From the NCBI GenBank assembly GCA_905479565.1, contig CAJQMY010000012.1, positions 1 through 46,245 on the forward strand: a DNA stretch of 46,245 nucleotides, read 5' to 3'. Under the pieces are notes generated by a model. It did not search any database and was not told the origin of the DNA. It was given only the letters and a program-made list of their open reading frames with translations. Below, in pieces: positions 40,414 to 46,245 of the stretch. Position 1 is the stretch's first letter, and every line of letters starts with the position of its first letter. The translations under genes and the position numbers were made by a program. The DNA is from an uncultured Candidatus Nitrosopumilus sp. Its GTDB lineage: Archaea > Thermoproteota > Nitrososphaeria > Nitrososphaerales > Nitrosopumilaceae.

Positions 40414-41127
40414 TCAAACAGAAATATCTTTTCCAGGAACTATCTTGTTGATTTTTGGAACGTCATGAATTTCCAGTCCTTCCAAGTATTTTAGATGCTC
40501 TGAAATAAATTCTGAATTCCCAAACGAAATTAGAATTCTGTCATTGTGTCTTATTTCATAGAGATTGATGTTTGGAATGGGCTTTCCATTAACTAAAAAC
40601 ATCATGGAATTATCTTTGTTAATGCAGTGTTGACTTGCATTTACTTTATAGCCTAACTCTATGCAATCCTCTGTTATCCTTAGTCCGAATGATGCAAACA
40701 ACATATCCAATGGAACATCAGTTGCATGTCTGTGAATCAGGTATGGGTTATCGTTTTCAAAATGAATGTACTTGCTTTGAATCTGAAATCGGGGATGCGA
40801 AAAATCTAGCTGATCACCGTTTACAAAAACTGCTAATGCTGCATGTGCATGCTCACTGCCAAATTGCCCAACTCCGTAGTGCTTTGCCATCTTCTCCTCC
40901 AGTGTATTAAAGGCAGTATTATCAAGAATCTGCGAATCAATCTCGCTCTGATTTAGAAAATAATATGCAAATGCTCCTGCGGTCACTAAAACAAAGGCTA
41001 TGCCAAATATTGCAAGTGATTTGCCTTTTGATTTTATTTCAGGCTCAAAATATGCGGCATTACTCTCATCTGTTCTTCCTGGAAGACTAAGATCAGAATA
41101 CTCTTTTGGTAAAACCCGTTCATTCAA
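40414..41127 (-). CDS. Membrane-anchored protein with His-containing extracytoplasmic domain
   Basis: 237 residues. A cytoplasmic N-terminus of about 36 residues and one transmembrane helix (LAIFGIAFVLVTAGAFAYYFL) precede an external domain. That domain holds HYGVGQFGSEHAHAALAVFVNG, LDFSHPRFQIQSKYIHFEND, LIHRHATDVPLDMLF, two cysteines and MMFLVNGKPI. The His-rich pattern recurs, to my knowledge, in archaeal and bacterial exported proteins, sometimes near thiol-oxidation genes. Metal binding is plausible but not shown. Confidence 0.7.
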   Translation of the reverse strand: MNERVLPKEYSDLSLPGRTDESNAAYFEPEIKSKGKSLAIFGIAFVLVTAGAFAYYFLNQSEIDSQILDNTAFNTLEEKMAKHYGVGQFGSEHAHAALAVFVNGDQLDFSHPRFQIQSKYIHFENDNPYLIHRHATDVPLDMLFASFGLRITEDCIELGYKVNASQHCINKDNSMMFLVNGKPIPNINLYEIRHNDRILISFGNSEFISEHLKYLEGLEIHDVPKINKIVPGKDISV

Positions 41128-41172
41128 GTGATTCCTGTGATCATTTTATCGTATAAATTTCCATATCTGAAA

Positions 41173-42153
41173 CTATCTGTATTCTCCACCACAATCTCCG
41201 ATGACATCGAAGAGATCATTTGATTTTACAGTGATTGAATCGATCAATGAAATGTCTTGAGGATCCAATTTTATATCAAAGACTCTGGCATTGTCTTCTC
41301 TGTGTTCGGCAATGCCTAATCTTGCACCAATAATGACTCCCGCAACTTGTGGTTTGTCTAATACAAATCGCGTCGCAATATTTGCAATGCTGCAATTATA
41401 TTTCTTTGCAATGATATTCAGTGCAAATAATAATTCTTGGAATAGTTGCCATCCGCCCCATACATCGATCATGTTTTTGTATTTTTGAAGACTAGATGTT
41501 GTTAAATCGTCCCTATGGGGTTCATCGACTCCTAGGTATTTTTCTGAGAAAAACCCCCCAAGCAATGTCCCATAAGATAGAATCTTAATTTTATGTTTTG
41601 CAAAAAACGGGGTCATCACCTTTAGAGGTCTCTGATCTAAAATAGAATACTGAACCTGGTTTGATACGATGTTATGCCCATGCTCTTTCATGATTTTGAC
41701 TCGTTCAGTATCGAAATTTGTCAGGCCAACGTGTTTAATTTTACCCTCATTTTGTAACTTTGATAAATTATTCATTGCATCAAGATAACTCAAATCATTG
41801 TAGTCCCACCAGTGAAATTGGAGCAAATCAATACAGTCTGTTTTCATTTTTTCTAATGATTGATCAATATAGTATGAAACAATACTGTTACTCATTGGAC
41901 CTGGATTTGGAACAAACTTTGTTACTGCTTGAAAATTATCTCCACCTTTGGCTCTGAATTTTCCAATCAAGGATTCGGCAGGACCATAAATGTCTGCCAA
42001 ATCCCACGTTGCAAATCCTGAGTCTTGGTATTTTTTCATATCAGTTACTGCTGATTCTGAATCAATCTGACCATGGCCTCCTGCAACCTGCCACATTCCA
42101 TTAAGAATTCTGCAAATCTCCAAATCCCCTAGGAGTGTTTTCTCAATTGACAT
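41173..42153 (-). CDS. Aldo/keto reductase
   Basis: 326 residues from the ATG at 42153, which has AGGA just upstream. The frame extends to a TTG at 42165. The AKR catalytic residues are visible: Asp and Tyr in DLADIYGPAE, Lys in AVTKF, and His in DLLQFHWWDY. Later segments include HVGLTNFDTERV and SNQVQYSILDQRPL, with cofactor-binding VIIGARLGIAEHREDN. It reduces a carbonyl compound with NAD(P)H. Substrate unknown. Confidence 0.9.
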   Translation of the reverse strand: MSIEKTLLGDLEICRILNGMWQVAGGHGQIDSESAVTDMKKYQDSGFATWDLADIYGPAESLIGKFRAKGGDNFQAVTKFVPNPGPMSNSIVSYYIDQSLEKMKTDCIDLLQFHWWDYNDLSYLDAMNNLSKLQNEGKIKHVGLTNFDTERVKIMKEHGHNIVSNQVQYSILDQRPLKVMTPFFAKHKIKILSYGTLLGGFFSEKYLGVDEPHRDDLTTSSLQKYKNMIDVWGGWQLFQELLFALNIIAKKYNCSIANIATRFVLDKPQVAGVIIGARLGIAEHREDNARVFDIKLDPQDISLIDSITVKSNDLFDVIGDCGGEYR

Positions 42154-42229
42154 GGTATCCTGCAATCTTTCTTTGGAATATAGTTTACTTGGCTAATATT
42201 GAACAAAACATAAAGAAATTCAGAATATT

Positions 42230-42790
42230 TTGGATCTAGTAAAAAATGCAGAATTATTTGCAAAAAGCAGACATGCAGGAGCATTCAGAGAAGACGGTGT
42301 CACACCTTATTCAAAACACCTTGATGATGTTGTAAGCAGACTCAAAAGTCTGGGTGCAATTGATGAGCAAATATTTTGTGCGGGATGGTTGCATGATACA
42401 ATAGATAAAACGGAAACAACTTTTGATGATCTGTATGAACAGTTTGAAAGTGAAATTGCAGTGCTGGTATCCTCAATATCCAAAGACATGGAATTGACTA
42501 GAAAAAAGAGAGAGAAAGCATATGCAATCCAACTCAAAGAGTCATCATTTAGTGCAAAATTGATCAAGCTCTGTGATGTTTCTGCAAACCTTGGAGAATT
42601 GAAAAACTCTACGATATCAAAATCAAAAAAACTACGACTGGTAAAACAGCAAAGACATTATCTCAGTATGATCAAAAACGATATTCTGGGAAACCCGAAC
42701 TATCCCTATGTTCAATCGCTCATAGAGAGTGCAAACGTAATTTTTATGAAATTTGGTCAGAGGCCAATTTCTGTCCAGTTAAAGCCGTGA
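42230..42790 (+). CDS. HD-domain protein (SpoT/MESH1-like hydrolase)
   Basis: 186 residues from a TTG start. The HD pattern is His in SRHAGAFREDG, YSKHLDDVV, then GWLHDTIDKTETTFDDL and a late Asp in LIKLCDVSANL. This matches the hydrolase half of RelA/SpoT and the stand-alone MESH1 type. No synthetase, TGS or ACT domain is present. It may hydrolyse a pyrophosphorylated nucleotide, but the substrate in archaea is uncertain. Confidence 0.8.
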   Translation: MDLVKNAELFAKSRHAGAFREDGVTPYSKHLDDVVSRLKSLGAIDEQIFCAGWLHDTIDKTETTFDDLYEQFESEIAVLVSSISKDMELTRKKREKAYAIQLKESSFSAKLIKLCDVSANLGELKNSTISKSKKLRLVKQQRHYLSMIKNDILGNPNYPYVQSLIESANVIFMKFGQRPISVQLKP

Positions 42791-42844
42791 ATCAGCCTCA
42801 AACTGTCGCAATAATCTTAAATTCGTAAATTTCTTAGTTAACAC

Positions 42845-43243
42845 ATGAGTGAAAATAAAGATTTTGAAATTCTAGATAAGCTAAACAACAAGTATTTTAC
42901 AGAACTGGAATCTTCAGTTCCACATATACAACAAACATTATTTGATTTACAAAATGAGTGCTACAAGACATGGAGAAATGCGATCACTGCAAACACATCA
43001 CTATGCAAAGAATTCATGTCTTGTTCTGGATTGAATTTTACAAAAAGTGCACAAGACATTGTAGAGAGTATGAGCGAGGAGGCACTAAAATTTAGAACTG
43101 TCTATAACAAACTTGCCATATCAAATATTGAATCAATAAAAAATACTGCAAAGACGTGGAATGACAATGCAGAAGGATTTGCAGATTTGAATAGAAAAAT
43201 CATGCACTATTGGCTGTTTGCATTTTTATCAAAAAGAAATTAG
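42845..43243 (+). CDS. Helical hypothetical protein
   Basis: 132 residues, almost entirely amphipathic helix (SVPHIQQTLFDLQNECYKTW, then SAQDIVESMSEEALKFRTVY), somewhat like phasin-type proteins in pattern. It has no membrane span or metal motif. Its stop overlaps a minus-strand microprotein stop by 4 nt. Confidence 0.65.
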   Translation: MSENKDFEILDKLNNKYFTELESSVPHIQQTLFDLQNECYKTWRNAITANTSLCKEFMSCSGLNFTKSAQDIVESMSEEALKFRTVYNKLAISNIESIKNTAKTWNDNAEGFADLNRKIMHYWLFAFLSKRN

Positions 43244-43344
43244 TCAAATATTATAACTGCAGTTATTGCTAAAAGACTTCCAACTATGGTAGTTACTGCA
43301 TACTTACTTGTGTTACTCCATCCTTCTTTTACGGTAACCTTCAT
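43240..43344 (-). CDS. 34-residue single-pass membrane microprotein
   Basis: The ATG at 43344 opens MKVTVKEGWSNTSKYAVTTI and continues as the hydrophobic GSLLAITAVIIFD. One transmembrane helix with a charged N-terminus and a short acidic end is a typical small membrane protein. It is convergent with the helical protein gene. Confidence 0.55.
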   Translation of the reverse strand: MKVTVKEGWSNTSKYAVTTIVGSLLAITAVIIFD

Positions 43345-43432
43345 GATATACGCATGAAATTTTTTGAATTCACTTAAGTCTATTAGTTATCACAGAAATA
43401 TCTAAATCACTACTGTCTGACATCTAATTGTC

Positions 43433-44716
43433 TTGGAATTACCACGTGGAATGAAAGATTTTGAGGGCGAAGAAAATGCAAACATTGAACACATTAGGAG
43501 TCATTTTAAGAAATTATCAAACCTGTACGGATTTTCGTTTATGGATCCATCTCCAATTGAACTATTATCCACTCTAGAAACCAAATCCGGTCCGGGAATT
43601 AGAGACGAAATTTATTTTTTCAAAGATAAGGGGGATAGAGAGGTTGCGTTACGTTTTGATTTTACAATGGGACTCACAAGATATGCTGCAGCCCAAAAAT
43701 CAATGAAGCTCCCGGCAAAAATATCTGCATTTGGAGGCGTGTTCAGATATGATGAACCGCAAAAGGGCAGGTACCGATACTTTCACCAATGGGATATTGA
43801 GGTTTATGGAAAACTTGGTCTTGAATCAGAAGCTGAAATCATAGAAATTACCTCCAGATTGTTTGATTCGCTATTACTCAAAGATATCACAATTGACATC
43901 AACCATAGAAATCTTGTAGAATCATACATCAACAAAGTTTTTGATTCGAAAGATCCGGCACTGGTTGCTGATATTTTACGTGCAGTAGACAAAATTGCCA
44001 AAAAATCAAAAAATCAAATTCTAAAAGAATTTCAAGAAAAGGGGTATGCAACTGAAAAACTAGAGCGAATCCTGGAGTTCTCTCAAATCAAAGGTTCGAT
44101 TCTAAAAGTGGAAGAGGCATTTGATGTTTCACAACTAGAATCATGGGATGAACTCAAAGCGTTAGTTGATTCGCTAGAGAATAGGGGGGTTTCAAATGTT
44201 AGAATTAATTTTGGAATTGTTCGAGGACTGGATTACTATTCGGGGATTGTCTTTGAAGTATTTGACAAAAATTCAACTTTAGGTGCTTTAGCTGGAGGAG
44301 GAAGATATGACACTCTAACTAAGGCATTCAACAGAGAAGACATTGGCGCAACAGGAGTTGCAGGAGGAGTTGAAAGAATTATTTTAACAATGCAAGAGCA
44401 AAAAATAATTTCAGAAACTAAACAAAAAAGAATTGCAGTATTGTACATCAATGAAGAGATGCAAAAAGTTGCTCACTCCATTACGTCGTTACTTAGACTT
44501 AACAACATTCCAGTCGACATTGATTTAGCAGGACGTAACATAAAAAAACAAATGGATATTGCAACAAATGCACAATTTGCAATTATAGTCGGACCGCAGG
44601 AATTAGAAAATGGAAATGTAGTCCTTAAAGACATGGTAAGCGGGACTGAAGGAACTATATCTCTAGAAAAAATAACTGAAGACCCGAAATCTGTTTTTAA
44701 TTTAGAAAAGCTTTAG
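43433..44716 (+). CDS. hisS: Histidyl-tRNA synthetase
   Basis: 427 residues from a TTG start (MELPRGMKDF). Class II motif 2 is YDEPQKGRYRYFHQWDIEVYG. The histidine-specific region is VRGLDYYSGIVFEVF, and motif 3 is LAGGGRYDTLTKAF with TGVAGGVERIIL. A C-terminal anticodon-binding domain ends the protein. It charges tRNA-His. It converges on aIF6 with a 20-nt overlap. Confidence 0.96.
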   Translation: MELPRGMKDFEGEENANIEHIRSHFKKLSNLYGFSFMDPSPIELLSTLETKSGPGIRDEIYFFKDKGDREVALRFDFTMGLTRYAAAQKSMKLPAKISAFGGVFRYDEPQKGRYRYFHQWDIEVYGKLGLESEAEIIEITSRLFDSLLLKDITIDINHRNLVESYINKVFDSKDPALVADILRAVDKIAKKSKNQILKEFQEKGYATEKLERILEFSQIKGSILKVEEAFDVSQLESWDELKALVDSLENRGVSNVRINFGIVRGLDYYSGIVFEVFDKNSTLGALAGGGRYDTLTKAFNREDIGATGVAGGVERIILTMQEQKIISETKQKRIAVLYINEEMQKVAHSITSLLRLNNIPVDIDLAGRNIKKQMDIATNAQFAIIVGPQELENGNVVLKDMVSGTEGTISLEKITEDPKSVFNLEKL

Positions 44717-45362
44717 TCAACATCATGATCTCCGACCCACTGGTTAATGACCCTACAACTACACAGTGGTTATTTACCAGGATCCCTGACGACACATATG
44801 AAACTCCGTTGTTAATCGAACTCTGCTCGATATTTGTGCCTAATACATCGGCTATGGTCTTCATATCTTTCTCATCTGTTTCTGGATGGATTACGGCACC
44901 AGTTGCATTTGCAACAAGAACTACTCCTGTTTGATTAAATCCTGCAATCTTTTTCTGAATTACCTCTACTCCTAGAACATTTGAAATTGTTTGACAATCT
45001 TGTTTTGATAACCAAGGTGATACAACTGCCCCTTTGTCATTTGCACAGATTACATTTCCTAGCGCATTAAATTTGGTATCAAGTACACCAACTTCCAAGT
45101 CTGTTTCAGCTTTTAGATAATCATATTCATTTTGATAAGCGGTGTTTGGAAGCAAGATTCCTTTATTGTTCATAACTGATAATGCCCCAATTAGTCTAGT
45201 GTTTGCAATTGCAGTATGATGAATTTCAATGTCTAAATATTTTGCAAGCTTATTTGATTTGGTTTGAGCAAACCCCATTGGAACTAGGCCGATACTATCG
45301 TTGACGGTAATGTACACTCCAAGGTTTGGTCCCTTATACACATCATACTTGATAATATCCAT
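44697..45362 (-). CDS. eif6: Translation initiation factor aIF6
   Basis: 221 residues of pseudo-fivefold repeats typical of eIF6. It starts with YKGPNLGVYITVNDSIGLVP and has IGALSVMNNKGILLPNTA, VICANDKGAVVSPWL and VVLVANATGAVIHPETDE. The factor binds the large subunit and prevents premature joining. Its 3' end overlaps hisS by 20 nt. Confidence 0.96.
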   Translation of the reverse strand: MDIIKYDVYKGPNLGVYITVNDSIGLVPMGFAQTKSNKLAKYLDIEIHHTAIANTRLIGALSVMNNKGILLPNTAYQNEYDYLKAETDLEVGVLDTKFNALGNVICANDKGAVVSPWLSKQDCQTISNVLGVEVIQKKIAGFNQTGVVLVANATGAVIHPETDEKDMKTIADVLGTNIEQSSINNGVSYVSSGILVNNHCVVVGSLTSGSEIMMLTKAFLN

Positions 45363-45461
45363 ATCCAGAGAATTAACATCTGATCGTTATGAACGTAAGG
45401 AAATTTTTTGTTCCTAGTTGATCGATTCTTTATTTGTCTGCTCAAAATACGGCTGTCTAGC

Positions 45462-46001
<540 letters not shown>

Positions 46002-46070
46002 TTTTTAGAATCTAAATCTGGGAATTTCTGATTTTTATATTGTTTTTAATTTAGTCCCAACTAATTTTCT

Positions 46071-46104
46071 CTAGATTTAAATAATATTCTGAAAGTATGT
46101 TATC
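46071..46104 (+). promoter_or_regulatory. Promoter of the second ferredoxin gene
   Basis: TCTAGATTTAAATAATATTC begins about 37 nt before the ATG at 46105 and matches the block upstream of the first ferredoxin. Confidence 0.6.
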
Positions 46105-46245
46105 ATGGTAGATCTACAAATTCCTGAAGACTTTTGTCATAATGACGTAAAGCCAAAAGGAAAAACAAGTCATGCCGATGGTGAAAATCTACATTTTATC
46201 TGGGGTGACGGAAGATCCGATGGTGCAGCATTCTCAAACGACGAT
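46105..46245 (+). CDS. Second ferredoxin, cut by the window edge
   Basis: The first 47 residues are visible (MVDLQIPEDFCHNDVKPKGK, then HFIWGDGRSDGAAF). They align with the N-terminus of the preceding ferredoxin ([10 protein letters not shown], then HIMWGPGK), so this is a tandem paralogue. The cluster motifs lie outside the window. Confidence 0.8.
   Translation, partial: MVDLQIPEDFCHNDVKPKGKTSHADGENLHFIWGDGRSDGAAFSNDD

Overview
This window looks like chromosomal DNA of an ammonia-oxidising archaeon of the Nitrososphaerota (Thaumarchaeota), most likely Nitrosopumilus or Nitrosarchaeum. The DNA is AT-rich. Archaeal information-processing genes are present (L7Ae, S28e, L24e, L37e, Lsm, aIF2/5B-type IF-2, aIF6, archaeal S26 signal peptidase, archease). 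A 4-hydroxybutyryl-CoA synthetase and dehydratase pair belongs to the thaumarchaeal 3-hydroxypropionate/4-hydroxybutyrate carbon-fixation cycle. One secreted protein ends in a PEFG sorting signal. Many genes have a TATA-like box about 25-30 nt before the start codon, as expected for leaderless archaeal transcripts. No IS element, CRISPR array or rRNA was seen. The genus is an inference from gene content.

Layout. 1-3.5 kb: small redox, secreted and membrane genes, a radical SAM enzyme, the first copy of a winged-helix plus small-membrane-protein module, and an RNase H-like gene. 3.5-7.2 kb: the carbon-fixation pair. 7.4-13.8 kb: signal peptidase, zinc-ribbon proteins, thioredoxin, a PEFG surface protein, gene remnants (an RTX-like fragment and a decayed zinc-finger gene) and a secreted Cache-like protein. 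13.9-20.2 kb: tRNA-Ala(CGC), a cyclic amidohydrolase, a Met/His-rich secreted protein, then minus-strand housekeeping genes (rpiA, L37e, Lsm, creatininase-family, purU) and tRNA-Leu(UAG). 20.2-24.7 kb: phosphoglucosamine mutase-like gene and the L7Ae-S28e-L24e-ndk-infB operon. 24.7-31.9 kb: DUF72, DedA, DM13 and spondin-domain secreted proteins around a second copy of the winged-helix/membrane module, then an MDR dehydrogenase, VOC protein, archease, a secreted protein and a thioredoxin. 31.9-32.65 kb: a gene-poor stretch with another decayed remnant and a long inverted repeat. 32.7-36.8 kb: uracil-DNA glycosylase, nitroreductase and a compact redox neighbourhood (Cys-rich protein, HxlR regulator with extra cysteines, pirin, a thioredoxin lacking its second active-site Cys). 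36.9-41.1 kb: mainly minus-strand very small proteins, several with zinc ribbons. 41.2-46.2 kb: aldo/keto reductase, HD-domain protein, hisS, aIF6 and two tandem ferredoxins, the second cut by the window edge.

The most interesting signals are four. (1) Two paralogous two-gene modules, each a winged-helix regulator followed by a three-helix membrane protein. The second lies between two secreted-protein genes that share an exact 17-bp upstream motif at almost the same distance from their start codons. (2) A candidate redox regulon built around an HxlR-type regulator with a Cys-duplicated N-terminus and GTAAGT repeats near its own and neighbouring promoters. (3) A thioredoxin with WCGPY in place of WCGPC. 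(4) Two remote, decayed copies of one small gene family at 11.4 and 31.9 kb. All functional links here are inferences from sequence and neighbourhood.
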